Source: Pseudomonas fluorescens
GTDB taxonomy: Bacteria > Pseudomonadota > Gammaproteobacteria > Pseudomonadales > Pseudomonadaceae
Length of the DNA: 64,000 nt
Assembly: GCF_001648775.1 (NCBI RefSeq)
Contig: NZ_LVEJ01000009.1
Span: forward strand, 34,216 to 98,215
Direction of reading: 5' to 3'
The notes beneath the pieces were generated by a model, which saw nothing but the letters and a program-made list of their open reading frames with translations, had not been told where the DNA came from and searched no databases. The translations under genes and the position numbers were made by a program. This document shows, one piece after another, positions 31,797 to 40,779 of this stretch (its first letter is position 1; the number at the start of each line of letters is the position of its first letter).

Positions 31797-32378
31797 TTAA
31801 ATGCCTGATTCGTTCTGTTCGCGGGCCAGACGTCGTTCCTGAGCCTGCTTCTGCAAGATATAGCGGGCGAGCAACTGGCGCTGGGCGTCGGTCAAGTGTT
31901 CGAACTCGGTGCCGACGTCATAACCGTCGCCCTTGCTGTCGCAATGGGTCACGCGCGCGCGCAGCAACAGGCCGAGCGCTTGCGGCATCAGCACCAGTTT
32001 CACCGACAGGTGTGCGCCGGTGGCAATCGGCGTCGGGTACTGAAAGTCGATCCCGCCTTCGGAGATGATCACCGGTTGCGGCTCGCCGATATGGCCGAGC
32101 ACGGTCAGGGCGACCACCTGGCTGAGCAGGTCGATGCGCTTGTTCTGGGATTTCAGGAACGCGGCGATGGCCCGGTCGCGCTCGCTGATCTGCCGCAACA
32201 GGTGCTGCGACTCGAATTCGCTCAGGTGCAGTTCACTGAGCAGGTTGAACAGTGGGGAAGCATCCTGCAACACTTCCTGGCCTGCGGCTTCGGGAGCGGA
32301 CAGGGGCCGAATTTCCAGTGCGATCGTGTCCTCGATACGGTAGTATTCGCGGCGATCTTCTTCATCTAATGTCGACAT
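31797..32378 (-). CDS. PilZ domain protein (putative c-di-GMP receptor)
   Basis: The 193-residue protein starts MSTLDEEDRREYYRIEDTIAL; RREYYR supplies the RxxxR arginines that bind c-di-GMP. A helical N-terminal half with FLKSQNKRIDLL precedes a C-terminal beta-barrel. The second PilZ motif (D/NxSxxG) is degenerate as ISEGGIDF, so ligand binding needs testing. It is divergent from lolC and lies 14 bases ahead of the phosphodiesterase gene. A second, shorter PilZ gene is at 41.5 kb. Confidence 0.8.
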   Translation of the reverse strand: MSTLDEEDRREYYRIEDTIALEIRPLSAPEAAGQEVLQDASPLFNLLSELHLSEFESQHLLRQISERDRAIAAFLKSQNKRIDLLSQVVALTVLGHIGEPQPVIISEGGIDFQYPTPIATGAHLSVKLVLMPQALGLLLRARVTHCDSKGDGYDVGTEFEHLTDAQRQLLARYILQKQAQERRLAREQNESGI

Positions 32379-32472
32379 GGCGAACCCATGGTAGCGGCGG
32401 TGGTCTGAGTGTAAAGCTGGTTATCGACCCCCGCCACAAGGACGTTCCTTTTCCCTCCGAACAAGCCCCGAC

Positions 32473-33723
32473 ATGTTCAGACCTCTCTTCGTATTTATCG
32501 GCACGCGTTATACCCGTGCAAAGCGTCGCAATCATTTTGTGTCATTCATTTCCCTGACTTCGATGATCGGGCTCGCCCTTGGCGTGGTCGTGATGATCGT
32601 CGTGCTGTCGGTGATGAATGGCTTCGATCATGAGATGCGCACCCGCGTGCTGGGCATGGTGCCCCACGCGACCATTGAATCCACCGAGCCGATCAACGAT
32701 TGGCAAAGCCTGGCGACCCAGGTCAAGCAGAACCCGCAGGTGACGGCCGTTGCGCCGTTCACCCAGATGCAGGGCCTGCTGACCAATCACGGCCAGGTGT
32801 CCAAGGTGTTGCTCAATGCCATCGACCCCGCGCTCGAACGCAATGTGTCGATCATCGACAACTTCATGAAGCAGGGCAAACTCGACGATTTGACGCCGGG
32901 TAGCTTCGGCATCGTCATCGGCGACAAGGCCGCGACCAAACTCGGCGTGGGCCTCGGTGACAAGGTCACCTTCGTCGCGCCGGAGGTCAGCGTGACCCCG
33001 GCCGGGATGTTCCCGCGCATGAAGCGCTTCACCGTGGTCGGCATTTTCCATGTCGGCGCCGGTGAGCTCGACGGCTATCTGGGCGTCACCAACCTGCAGG
33101 ATCTGGCGAAGATGCACCGCTGGAAGCCTGATCAGGTGCAGGGCATTCGCCTGAAGTTCGACGACCTGTTCCAGGCGCCGCGTGTGGCATGGAACATCGC
33201 TCAGCAGCTTGGCGAAGACCATTACTACGCCCGCGACTGGACGCGCACCCACGGCAATCTGTATCAGGCGATCCGCATGGAAAAAGCCATGATCGGCCTG
33301 CTGTTGCTGCTGATCGTTGCTGTAGCTGCGTTCAACATCATTTCCACGCTGGTCATGGTGGTCAACGACAAGAAGGGTGACATCGCCATTCTGCGCACCT
33401 TGGGCGCGACGCCGGGCACGATCATGCGCACGTTCATGGTGCAGGGCACGGTGATCGGTGTGGTCGGTACGGCGATTGGCGCGGTGGTGGGGATTTTCGC
33501 CGCGCTTAATGTCAGCGCCGCGATTTCGGCACTGGAAGGCCTGATCGGCCACAAATTCCTTAATGCTGACGTGTATTTCATTGATTATCTTCCGTCGCAG
33601 GTGCAGAGCCAGGATGTCGTCATGGTCTGCGCGGCGGCGTTGGTCCTGAGTTTCCTCGCCACCCTGTATCCAGCCTGGCGTGCCGCGCGCACCCAGCCGG
33701 CGGAGGCGCTACGTTATGAGTGA
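32473..33723 (+). CDS. lolC: Lipoprotein-releasing system permease LolC
   Basis: The 416-residue inner-membrane protein has one N-terminal TM helix ([21 protein letters not shown]), a large periplasmic domain and three C-terminal TM helices. With LolD and LolE it extracts outer-membrane lipoproteins from the inner membrane and passes them to LolA. The N-terminus [20 protein letters not shown] is almost identical to that of lolE downstream, so the two are paralogues from duplication. The gene overlaps lolD by eight bases. Confidence 0.95.
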   Translation: MFRPLFVFIGTRYTRAKRRNHFVSFISLTSMIGLALGVVVMIVVLSVMNGFDHEMRTRVLGMVPHATIESTEPINDWQSLATQVKQNPQVTAVAPFTQMQGLLTNHGQVSKVLLNAIDPALERNVSIIDNFMKQGKLDDLTPGSFGIVIGDKAATKLGVGLGDKVTFVAPEVSVTPAGMFPRMKRFTVVGIFHVGAGELDGYLGVTNLQDLAKMHRWKPDQVQGIRLKFDDLFQAPRVAWNIAQQLGEDHYYARDWTRTHGNLYQAIRMEKAMIGLLLLLIVAVAAFNIISTLVMVVNDKKGDIAILRTLGATPGTIMRTFMVQGTVIGVVGTAIGAVVGIFAALNVSAAISALEGLIGHKFLNADVYFIDYLPSQVQSQDVVMVCAAALVLSFLATLYPAWRAARTQPAEALRYE

Positions 33724-34414
33724 GTCGGGCATGAGTGAACAAGCAATCTTGAGCTGCCGCAACCTGGGCAAATCCTACGAGGAAGGCCCGGAATCGGTAG
33801 AAGTCCTCGCCGGCCTGCAACTGGAGTTGCACCCGGGCGAGCGTGTGGCAATTGTCGGCACCTCGGGTTCGGGCAAAAGTACGTTGCTCAACCTGCTCGG
33901 CGGCCTCGATACGCCGACCAAGGGCAGTGTCTGGCTTGACGGTGAAGAACTGTCGGCGCTGAGCGAGAAGAAGCGTGGCCTGCTGCGTAACCGTTCGCTC
34001 GGTTTCGTCTACCAGTTCCACCACTTGCTGCCGGAATTCACTGCGCTGGAAAACGTCTGCATGCCCCTGCTGATCGGCAAGACGCCGATCCCGGAAGCCC
34101 GTCAGCGTGCCACGGCATTGCTGGAGCGCGTCGGCCTCGGCCATCGTCTGGAGCACAAACCGTCCGAACTGTCCGGTGGTGAGCGTCAACGTGTGGCCAT
34201 CGCCCGTGCTCTAGTGAACAAACCGGGCCTGGTGATGCTCGATGAGCCGACCGGCAACCTCGACTCGCACACCGCGCAAGGCATTCAGGATCTGATGTTG
34301 GAACTCAGCACCTCGATGCGCACGGCGTTCCTGGTGGTGACTCACGACATGAACCTGGCCCGCCAGATGGATCGTGTACTGCACCTGCAAGAAGGTTGCC
34401 TCACGCCTATCTGA
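33716..34414 (+). CDS. lolD: Lipoprotein-releasing system ATPase LolD
   Basis: The 232-residue ABC ATPase energises LolCE. Walker A is [16 protein letters not shown], signature [15 protein letters not shown] and Walker [13 protein letters not shown]. The start at 33716 has GGAGG nine bases ahead inside lolC and overlaps the lolC stop, suggesting translational coupling; an ATG at 33731 gives the usual 227 residues and is also possible. A terminator-like hairpin begins 11 bases after the stop, before lolE. Confidence 0.95.
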   Translation: MSESGMSEQAILSCRNLGKSYEEGPESVEVLAGLQLELHPGERVAIVGTSGSGKSTLLNLLGGLDTPTKGSVWLDGEELSALSEKKRGLLRNRSLGFVYQFHHLLPEFTALENVCMPLLIGKTPIPEARQRATALLERVGLGHRLEHKPSELSGGERQRVAIARALVNKPGLVMLDEPTGNLDSHTAQGIQDLMLELSTSMRTAFLVVTHDMNLARQMDRVLHLQEGCLTPI

Positions 34415-34424
34415 TTGGCTGAAA

Positions 34425-34463
34425 CCCGACACCTGAAAAGGCGTCGGGTCTTTTATTTTTTTA
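34425..34463 (+). terminator. Intrinsic terminator or attenuator between lolD and lolE
   Basis: CCCGACACC pairs with GGCGTCGGG (one mismatch) over a six-base loop, followed by TCTTTTATTTTTTT. It ends 15 bases before the lolE start codon, inside what should be one operon. Confidence 0.75.
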
Positions 34464-34477
34464 CGGTGCCCCAGCGA

Positions 34478-35722
34478 ATGTTCAGACCGTTATCGATCTT
34501 TATCGGCACGCGCTATACCCGCGCCAAGCGCCGCAATCGCTTTGTTTCGTTCATTTCGATGACCTCGATGATCGGCCTCGCCCTCGGTGTGTTGGCGATG
34601 ATCGTGGTGTTGTCGGTGATGAACGGCTTCCAGCGCGAAATGAGCTCGCGCATCCTCGGCATGGTGCCGCACGCCACCATCGTTGGCGTCAAGCCGATTG
34701 ATGACTGGCAGCCGGTGGCTGCCGCCGCGATGAAAAATCCTGAAGTGACCGCCGCCGTGCCGTTCACTGAGATGGAAGGCATGCTCTCCTACAAGGGCTT
34801 GATGCAGCCGATCCAGATCAGCGGTGTTGATCCGGCTCAGGAAGGCAAAGTGTCGATCGTTGCCCAGCACATTGTGCAGGGCCGCCTCGACGCGTTGAAA
34901 CCGGGTGAGTTCGGTGTGGTGATCGGTGAGATTACTGCGCGTCGTTTCCGTCTCAACGTCGGCGACAAAATCACCCTGATCGTCCCTGAAGTCAGCACCG
35001 CACCGGGCGGCATCACCCCGCGCATGCAGCGTCTGAATGTAGTGGGTGTGTTCAAGGTCGGCGCTGAGCTGGACGGCTCGATGGGCCTGATCCACGTGGC
35101 TGACGCCGCGACCATGCAGCATTGGGAGCCGAATCAGGTGCAGAGCGTGCGTCTGGCGGTGAAAGATCTGTACGCCGCACCGAAAGTCTCCGCGGACATC
35201 GCCGCCGGTTTGGGGGCCGAGTTCAAGGCTGACGACTGGACCCACACTCAGGGCAGTCTGTTCAGTGCGATGAAAATGGAAAAAACCATGATCGGCCTGC
35301 TGTTGCTGATGATCGTCGCGGTGGCGGCGTTCAACATCATCGCGACCCTGATCATGGTGGTGAACGACAAGGGCGCGGACATCGCGATTCTGCGCACCAT
35401 CGGCGCCACGCCACGGCAGATCATGGCGATCTTCATGGTGCAGGGCACGGTGATCGGCATTGTCGGCACTCTTATTGGCGGTGTGCTGGGCGTGATTGCG
35501 GCGCTGAATGTCAGCGAACTGGTCGGTTGGGTCGAGCGCGTGAGCGGGCAGCATATTTTCAGTTCGGACGTGTATTTCGTCAGCAATCTGCCGTCGGAAT
35601 TGCAGGGTGGGGATGTGCTGTTGATCTGCTCGGCGGGATTCATTCTGAGCTTTTTGGCGACGGTGTATCCGGCTTGGCGGGCGGCGAAGATCGAGCCGGC
35701 TCACGCGCTGAGATATTCCTGA
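34478..35722 (+). CDS. lolE: Lipoprotein-releasing system permease LolE
   Basis: The 414-residue protein has the same plan as LolC: TM1 ([21 protein letters not shown]), a periplasmic domain, then three TM helices with [26 protein letters not shown]. The ATG at 34478 matches the LolC start MFRPL; the frame is open from 34415 but the extra residues lie across the hairpin and look unrelated. The Shine-Dalgarno site is weak, and no promoter fits between the hairpin and the start, so expression depends on read-through from lolCD or coupling. Confidence 0.93.
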   Translation: MFRPLSIFIGTRYTRAKRRNRFVSFISMTSMIGLALGVLAMIVVLSVMNGFQREMSSRILGMVPHATIVGVKPIDDWQPVAAAAMKNPEVTAAVPFTEMEGMLSYKGLMQPIQISGVDPAQEGKVSIVAQHIVQGRLDALKPGEFGVVIGEITARRFRLNVGDKITLIVPEVSTAPGGITPRMQRLNVVGVFKVGAELDGSMGLIHVADAATMQHWEPNQVQSVRLAVKDLYAAPKVSADIAAGLGAEFKADDWTHTQGSLFSAMKMEKTMIGLLLLMIVAVAAFNIIATLIMVVNDKGADIAILRTIGATPRQIMAIFMVQGTVIGIVGTLIGGVLGVIAALNVSELVGWVERVSGQHIFSSDVYFVSNLPSELQGGDVLLICSAGFILSFLATVYPAWRAAKIEPAHALRYS

Positions 35723-35734
35723 GTTCAAGTCCGT

Positions 35735-35825
35735 CTTCGCGAGCAAGCTCGCTCCCACAGGGTTTTGGGTCGTTCACAAATTGTGATTCAACTCGATACC
35801 TGTGGGAGCGAGCTTGCTCGCGAAG
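35735..35825. repeat. REP pair (REPIN-like)
   Basis: CTTCGCGAGCAAGCTCGCTCCCACAG faces CTGTGGGAGCGAGCTTGCTCGCGAAG with a spacer of about 40 bases, between convergent lolE and the sensor kinase gene. Confidence 0.92.
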
Positions 35826-35843
35826 GGGCCTGAATGGCTGGCC

Positions 35844-37193
35844 TCAATTCTGCTTGGGCAACTCAATCACAAACCGCGTCCATCCCGCCTCTGATTCGCA
35901 ATGAATCTGCCCACCATGGGCCCGGGCGATGGATTGAGTAATCGCCAGCCCCAACCCCGCATGCTCACTGCTGCCTTCCTGCCGCGCCGGATCCGCTCGA
36001 TAAAAACGGTCAAACAGCCGTGGCAACAACTCCGCAGAAATCCCCTCACCACTGTTTTCGACTGAAACCCGCACAGCGTTCGATACATCAACGATTCGCA
36101 CATTCACCGCGCCCTCAGCCGGGGTAAACCGCAGCGCGTTATCCAGCAAATTCGACAAGGCCCGCCGCAACATACTGCGGTCACCTTCGATCTGCGCATT
36201 GCCCTCACGCGTCAGCTTGACCCCGGCGTCCTCAGCCAAGGGCGCAAAAAACTCCAACAACACATCGCTCTCATCCGCCAGTTCCAGCGGTTCGCGCTTG
36301 GGCATTAGCAAGCCGTGGTCAGCCTTGGCGAGGTACAACATGTCGTTGACCAGTTGCGCCATCCACTGCAGTTCTTCGAGGTTGCTGTGCAGCGCTTCAC
36401 GGTAATCCTCGATCGGTCGAGGGCGGGTGAGGGTGACCTGGGTGTGGGTCAGCAGGTTCGACAGCGGTGTGCGCAGTTCATGGGCGATGTCGGCGGAAAA
36501 CGCCGAGAGCCGCTGAAACGAGTCGTCGAGGCGTGCGAGCATGGCGTTGAAGCTGTGGGCCATTTCCGCGAGCTCTGGCGGCATTTGCGCTTCTGGCAGT
36601 CGGGCATTCAGCGATTGTGCGGAAATCCCACGGGCGACTGCGCTCATGCGCCGCAACGGCCTTAATCCACTGCGTGCCGCCCACGCGCCGAGTAAGGCAG
36701 TGGCCAACGCCGAAAGGCCAACGGTGAGCCAGATCAAGTTCTGCATGCGTTGTAGGAAGTGTTGGTGATGGGTGATGTCGAGCAGCAAGGTCAATTGCGG
36801 CGAATCGGTTTTGTCCGGGTAGAGCGGGGCGTTGAGCACGCGATAGTCCGCGCCGTCATTGCTGATTGTCGACAGGCCGGATTGTTGTGGCAAATCCTTG
36901 GGAATCTGCGTTGAACTGTCGTACCAGCGTTGGCCGTCACTGCCAGTGATGCGCAGCGACAGATCGGCCTGGCGGCTCAGCTCATCCGCCAGCCGCGCCT
37001 GACGTTGCGCGGGCTGAACATCCTGCAAGGCGCGGCGCAGGCCGATCAGTTTGCCGTCCAGTTGCTGTTGATCGAGTTCGATGAAATGCGCCTCGCTGGC
37101 TCGGGTGAACAACACCCCGGCGAACAGTGAAACCACGGCGGTGCAGGCGGCAAACAACAAGGCCAGGCGTGAACTGAGGGACAAGCGGCGCAT
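35844..37193 (-). CDS. Heavy-metal sensor histidine kinase (CusS/CopS/CinS-like)
   Basis: The 449-residue inner-membrane kinase has two TM helices (about residues 8-30 and 150-172) around a periplasmic sensor, a HAMP linker after RSGLRPLRRM, the phospho-acceptor His238 in SADIAHELRTPLSN, and an ATPase with N box NLLDNALRFTP, GEGIS and GLGLAI. The family is the heavy-metal sensor kinase group. Its ATG shares a base with the stop of the regulator gene (TGATG), so both are translated together. Copper is the likely signal because a cupredoxin gene is divergent next door. Confidence 0.9.
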   Translation of the reverse strand: MRRLSLSSRLALLFAACTAVVSLFAGVLFTRASEAHFIELDQQQLDGKLIGLRRALQDVQPAQRQARLADELSRQADLSLRITGSDGQRWYDSSTQIPKDLPQQSGLSTISNDGADYRVLNAPLYPDKTDSPQLTLLLDITHHQHFLQRMQNLIWLTVGLSALATALLGAWAARSGLRPLRRMSAVARGISAQSLNARLPEAQMPPELAEMAHSFNAMLARLDDSFQRLSAFSADIAHELRTPLSNLLTHTQVTLTRPRPIEDYREALHSNLEELQWMAQLVNDMLYLAKADHGLLMPKREPLELADESDVLLEFFAPLAEDAGVKLTREGNAQIEGDRSMLRRALSNLLDNALRFTPAEGAVNVRIVDVSNAVRVSVENSGEGISAELLPRLFDRFYRADPARQEGSSEHAGLGLAITQSIARAHGGQIHCESEAGWTRFVIELPKQN

Positions 37194-37873
37194 CAGGCGC
37201 AACGCTCTTCAAGCACGTACCCCATGCCGCGCACGGTGTGGATCAGTTTGTGAGGGAATTCGTCGTCGATTTTCAGGCGTAAACGGCGGATCGCGACTTC
37301 GATGACATTGGTGTCGCTGTCGAAATTCATGTCCCAGACTTGCGAGGCGATCAGCGATTTCGGCAGCACTTCACCTTGGCGACGCAGGAGCATTTCCAAC
37401 AGCGCGAACTCCTTGGCGGTCAGATCGATGCGCTGGCCACTGCGCTCGACCCGACGACGGATCAGGTCCAGGCGCAGATCCGCCAGTTGCAGACTGGTTT
37501 CCTGGGGTGTAGCGCTGCCACGACGCAACAGGCTGCGCACCCGTGCCAGCAGTTCGGAGAAGGCGAACGGTTTGACCAGGTAATCGTCGGCGCCGAGTTC
37601 GAGGCCATGAACCCTGTCCTCCACCGCGTCTTTGGCTGTGAGAAAAAGTACCGGCGTATCCAGCCCGGCGCTGCGCACCGCTTGCAGAATCTGCCAGCCA
37701 CTGCGACCGGGCAGCATCACGTCGAGGATAAGCAGTGCGTAATCGCCGCTTAGTGCCAGTTGCTGGCCGCTGTTGCCGTCGGCCACCAGTTCAGTGTTGA
37801 ACCCGGCCTCGGTCAGGCCCTGGCGCAGGTATTGGCCGGTTTTCGCTTGGTCTTCGACGATCAACAGTTTCAT
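37193..37873 (-). CDS. Heavy-metal response regulator (CusR/CopR/CinR-like)
   Basis: The 226-residue OmpR-type regulator has a receiver domain with acidic E7/D8, phospho-acceptor Asp51 ([14 protein letters not shown]) and Lys in [21 protein letters not shown], and a C-terminal winged helix ([27 protein letters not shown]). The ATG at 37873 is chosen since the fold starts [10 protein letters not shown] CusR-type palindrome is 73 bases from its start codon and should be its operator for both the cupredoxin gene and itself. Confidence 0.92.
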   Translation of the reverse strand: MKLLIVEDQAKTGQYLRQGLTEAGFNTELVADGNSGQQLALSGDYALLILDVMLPGRSGWQILQAVRSAGLDTPVLFLTAKDAVEDRVHGLELGADDYLVKPFAFSELLARVRSLLRRGSATPQETSLQLADLRLDLIRRRVERSGQRIDLTAKEFALLEMLLRRQGEVLPKSLIASQVWDMNFDSDTNVIEVAIRRLRLKIDDEFPHKLIHTVRGMGYVLEERCA

Positions 37874-37946
37874 GGGTAGCTCGGGTTTGTTCGGGGGTGT
37901 AGAAACGAACGCTTTATACCGCGACAGCAAGCGACAAGTGCCAACC

Positions 37947-37960
37947 TGACAAAGTTGTAA
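37947..37960. promoter_or_regulatory. CusR/CopR-type operator
   Basis: TGACAAAGTTGTAA matches the E. coli CusR box TGACAA-NN-TTGTCA except for one base in the right half. It lies between the divergent regulator and cupredoxin genes. Confidence 0.65.
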
Positions 37961-38038
37961 TCTGCCTGTCAGGTAGATGCCAGCGCAGGCCGGCTAGAGT
38001 TTCCCACAGGCTGAACCTTATCTTGTTGGAGTATGACC

Positions 38039-38572
38039 ATGTTTTCGCGCAAATCCCTGACGTTGGCCGCTTGTCTGTTGGCGCTGAGTTCGCCAGTCTG
38101 GGCCGCGCCGGCCCACACTTACGATTTTGGCCAGCCAGCACCGGCCGCCAAAGCCACGCGCAGCATTGAGGTGGTGTTGAACGACATGTCGTTCGATCCC
38201 AAGGCCATTCAGATCAAGGCCGGTGAGACGGTTCGTTTTGTCTTGGTGAATAAAGGCCAGTTGTTGCACGAATTCAACCTCGGTGACGCGGCAATGCATG
38301 CCAGACACCAGCAGGAAATGTTGCAGATGCAGCAAAGCGGCATGCTCACGCCTACCGGCATGAAGGAAATGTCCCACGACATGGCCGGCATGGATCACGC
38401 AGCGATGGGCCATGGCATGAAGCACGACGACCCGAACAGTATGCTGGTCGAACCGGGCAAGACCGCCGAGCTGACCTGGACCTTCAGCAAGGCCACCAGT
38501 CTGGAATTCGCCTGCAATATTCCCGGGCATTACCAGGCGGGCATGGTCGGCAAACTGACTGTCAGTCAGTAA
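38039..38572 (+). CDS. Periplasmic His/Met-rich cupredoxin
   Basis: The 177-residue protein has a signal peptide (MFSRKSLTLAACLLALSSPVWA) and a plastocyanin-like fold. The type 1 copper ligands are likely His in QLLHEFNLGD, Cys in FACNIPGHYQAGM, its following His and Met. A His/Met-rich insertion (AAMHARHQQEMLQMQQ then MKEMSHDMAGMDHAAMGHGM) could bind extra Cu(I). GGAG lies seven bases before the ATG at 38039. It is divergent from a copper-type two-component system with a shared operator, so copper induction is likely. Similar azurin-like genes sit beside cinRS/copRS in Pseudomonas. Confidence 0.88.
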   Translation: MFSRKSLTLAACLLALSSPVWAAPAHTYDFGQPAPAAKATRSIEVVLNDMSFDPKAIQIKAGETVRFVLVNKGQLLHEFNLGDAAMHARHQQEMLQMQQSGMLTPTGMKEMSHDMAGMDHAAMGHGMKHDDPNSMLVEPGKTAELTWTFSKATSLEFACNIPGHYQAGMVGKLTVSQ

Positions 38573-38633
38573 GCACTCAAAGGCGCGGGCAAAGGCTGGT
38601 AGAATCCGCTGATTCTTCAGTCAGGTTTCCGCC

Positions 38634-39464
38634 ATGCATCCCGCAGCCGAACACTCGCCGCTGGGCAAATCCAGCGAATACATCGCCACGTACACGCCGT
38701 CCCTGCTGTTCCCGATTCCGCGCAACGCGAAATGGGCCGAGCTGGGCCTGACCGCCGACACCCTGCCGTATAAAGGTGTGGACTTCTGGAACTGCTTCGA
38801 GCTGTCGTGGCTGCTGCCATCCGGCAAGCCAGTGGTGGCGATCGGCGAATTCAGCATTCCGGCGGATTCGCCGAACATCATCGAGTCGAAGTCGTTCAAG
38901 CTGTATCTGAACTCGCTGAACCAGACGCCGTTTGCCGACGTCGGCGCATTGGAAGCGACGCTGGTCAAGGACTTGTCTGCCGCCGCGGGCAAACCGGTCG
39001 GCGTGCGGGTTCGCAGCCTGAAGGACGTTGAAGCGGAAGGCGTGGTGGCGCTGCCCGGCGTGTGCATCGATGATCTGGAGATCAGCGTCAGCAACTATGA
39101 GCATCCGCGCCCGGAACTGCTGCGTTGCGATGACTCGCGGATCGTCGAGGAGACGGTTTACAGCCATCTGCTCAAATCCAACTGCCCGGTGACCAGTCAG
39201 CCGGACTGGGGCACGGTGGTGGTGGAATATCGTGGCTCGGCGCTGGATCACGCCAGCTTGCTCGAGTACATCGTCAGCTTCCGTCAGCACTCGGACTTCC
39301 ATGAGCAGTGTGTGGAGCGGATTTTCCTTGATCTGCAGCGCTTGTTGAAACCGGAGAAACTCACCGTGTTTGCACGTTATGTGCGTCGCGGCGGTCTGGA
39401 TATCAATCCGTATCGCAGCACCGAAAGCGTACAGCTGCCGAACCACCGCCTCGTGCGTCAATAA
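38634..39464 (+). CDS. queF: NADPH-dependent 7-cyano-7-deazaguanine reductase QueF
   Basis: The 276-residue long-form QueF reduces preQ0 to preQ1 in queuosine synthesis. The NADPH-binding motif [14 protein letters not shown] is in the N-terminal half; the catalytic Cys and Asp are in [12 protein letters not shown] of the C-terminal half, which ends with [17 protein letters not shown]. This two-half tunnel-fold layout is typical of gammaproteobacteria. No preQ1 riboswitch was evident in the 61-base leader. It seems a single-gene unit. Confidence 0.96.
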   Translation: MHPAAEHSPLGKSSEYIATYTPSLLFPIPRNAKWAELGLTADTLPYKGVDFWNCFELSWLLPSGKPVVAIGEFSIPADSPNIIESKSFKLYLNSLNQTPFADVGALEATLVKDLSAAAGKPVGVRVRSLKDVEAEGVVALPGVCIDDLEISVSNYEHPRPELLRCDDSRIVEETVYSHLLKSNCPVTSQPDWGTVVVEYRGSALDHASLLEYIVSFRQHSDFHEQCVERIFLDLQRLLKPEKLTVFARYVRRGGLDINPYRSTESVQLPNHRLVRQ

Positions 39465-39484
39465 AGATCCGGAATGTGCGATAT

Positions 39485-39520
39485 CCCCTGTGGGAGCGAG
39501 CAGGCTCGCTCCCACAGGGG
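39485..39520. repeat. Collapsed REP palindrome
   Basis: CCCCTGTGGGAGCGAG and CTCGCTCCCACAGGGG form a perfect 16-base inverted repeat with only CAGG between. Other REP pairs here have a 30-60 base spacer and an extra inner arm; this one has lost both. Confidence 0.9.
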
Positions 39521-39543
39521 ACTGTGTTTCAAGTCCGGAAATG

Positions 39544-39576
39544 AAAAAGCCCTGCCATCGCTGGCAGGGCTTTTTT
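39544..39576. terminator. Intrinsic terminator queF / DUF4404
   Basis: AAAAGCCCTGCCA pairs with TGGCAGGGCTTTTTT over GCAT-like loop bases; A and T runs on both sides serve convergent genes. Confidence 0.9.
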
Positions 39577-39589
39577 GTAGGGCGGGGAA

Positions 39590-39853
39590 TCAGATCCCCA
39601 TGCTGCCCAGCGCATTGACGATGTTGCGCAGGGTGCCGGCGATGGCCGGGTGTTCAACTTCGAAGCGTTCGACCGCGAGGTTCACGCCATCGGCGATGCT
39701 CGCGTCTTGCGTGGCATTTTCCAGTTGAATTTCCGATTCAATCTGCGCCATCAGCGCACGCAGGTCTTCACGCTCGACTTCCGACAGCGGCGGATTCTGC
39801 TCCAGCTGCTCGCGCAGGGTTTCGAGCTGTTTTTGCAGTTCTTGGGCGGGCAT
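39590..39853 (-). CDS. DUF4404 family protein
   Basis: The 87-residue protein begins MPAQELQKQLETLREQLEQN, a strongly predicted amphipathic or coiled-coil helix, and ends with AVERFEVEHPAIAGTLRNIV. It fits the DUF4404 family of small helical proteins of unknown role. GGAAAA precedes the start. It is convergent with queF. Confidence 0.8.
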   Translation of the reverse strand: MPAQELQKQLETLREQLEQNPPLSEVEREDLRALMAQIESEIQLENATQDASIADGVNLAVERFEVEHPAIAGTLRNIVNALGSMGI

Positions 39854-39961
39854 GGTGTTTTCCTTTTATCGAGAGGCACTGGCATTGACCGCAGCCGCGC
39901 GCCAAAGGTCTATGGCTGACCTTTAGATTAATCCACTCCCGTCAAACCTGCATGATCCCGA

Positions 39962-40582
39962 TCAGGGCTTTTCGCCTTTGAGCCGGCGCAGACTGATGTC
40001 GGCGAGGCAGGTGTCGAGTTCGCCCAAGTGATCGATCACCGAATGCACGCCGAGGCCGAACAGCTGCATGGTTGCCTTGCCGCGCAACTGTTCGCGTTGT
40101 TTCTGGCTCAAGGCTTGCCATTCGCCCGGCGCCAGGCCGCACAGTGAACCGCAGGAGGCGAGGCCGATGGTCCACAGTCCGGCATTCAGGCCGGCTTGCA
40201 GCAGACGCGGCTCGCCGCTGACCAGAACGCAGCCGTCGAGGCTGCCGACATTTAAATCCATCAGGGCTTGCCAGCAGGCGTTCGGGGCTGGCCACGGATT
40301 GTTTGTTGCTGAATGTTGCGCCGGCCTGATCCACGCCGGTAAGGAGGCCGACAACGGTTGGGCGAGGGCAGGGGGCAGTTCATCCAGCCAGGCGCAGGGA
40401 ATGTGCTGACGCTGCAAGCTCTGCAGGCTGTCGAGTGCGCCCGGCGTGGCTTCGGCGTACTCGGGCAGGGCGATGGTCTGTTGCCGGGCACGGGCGCCAA
40501 AATCCACCAGACAACCGCTGAGTCCGAACAGCACAGCGGTCAGGCTGGACGCGGCGAGGGGCAAGGTTTCAGCGTGTGTCAT
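39962..40582 (-). CDS. HAD-like protein related to phosphonatase, nucleophile missing
   Basis: The 206-residue protein has the overall plan of HAD hydrolases of the phosphonoacetaldehyde hydrolase type: an N-terminal strand TAVLFGLSGCLVDFGARA, a mid-region like GDTxxD families (SLDGCVLVSGEPRLLQAGLNAGLWTIGLASCG) and an N-terminal cap-like segment. In PhnX-type enzymes the first strand ends with the nucleophile Asp (FDWAGTxVDFG). Here the position is Gly (codon GGA), followed by LSGC. Without the nucleophile it cannot form the usual aspartyl-phosphate or Schiff-base-coupled reaction, so a binding or regulatory role is more likely. It is divergent from mlaA. Confidence 0.7.
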   Translation of the reverse strand: MTHAETLPLAASSLTAVLFGLSGCLVDFGARARQQTIALPEYAEATPGALDSLQSLQRQHIPCAWLDELPPALAQPLSASLPAWIRPAQHSATNNPWPAPNACWQALMDLNVGSLDGCVLVSGEPRLLQAGLNAGLWTIGLASCGSLCGLAPGEWQALSQKQREQLRGKATMQLFGLGVHSVIDHLGELDTCLADISLRRLKGEKP

Positions 40583-40715
40583 GGCAACGTCCCTGAAATA
40601 ACGATCAGGCTAGGGCGTGTCAGTGACAGTTGGATGACAGCGCTGTGAAGGGCGGCGAGTGAAGTGTCCTACAGAACGCTGCATAGGGTGGACTGTCCAA
40701 ACCGGCTTTTACGCT

Positions 40716-40721
40716 TATACT
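40716..40721 (+). promoter_or_regulatory. -10 hexamer TATACT upstream of mlaA
   Basis: TATACT lies 59 bases before the mlaA start; the -35 region is not clear. Confidence 0.4.
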
Positions 40722-40779
40722 AGCGGCCTTAATCCCGGGCTCAGATGTCCGCGACAGTACCATTCCAAGGAGTTTTTCT

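Noticed and set aside
35870..36700. Copper specificity of the sensor kinase from its own sequence.
   Set aside because: The periplasmic part shows no clear Met/His/Cys metal site by eye. The copper call rests on the neighbour gene and the operator only.
38573..38633. preQ1 riboswitch before queF.
   Set aside because: Only 61 bases lie between the genes and no A-rich H-type pseudoknot pattern was visible.
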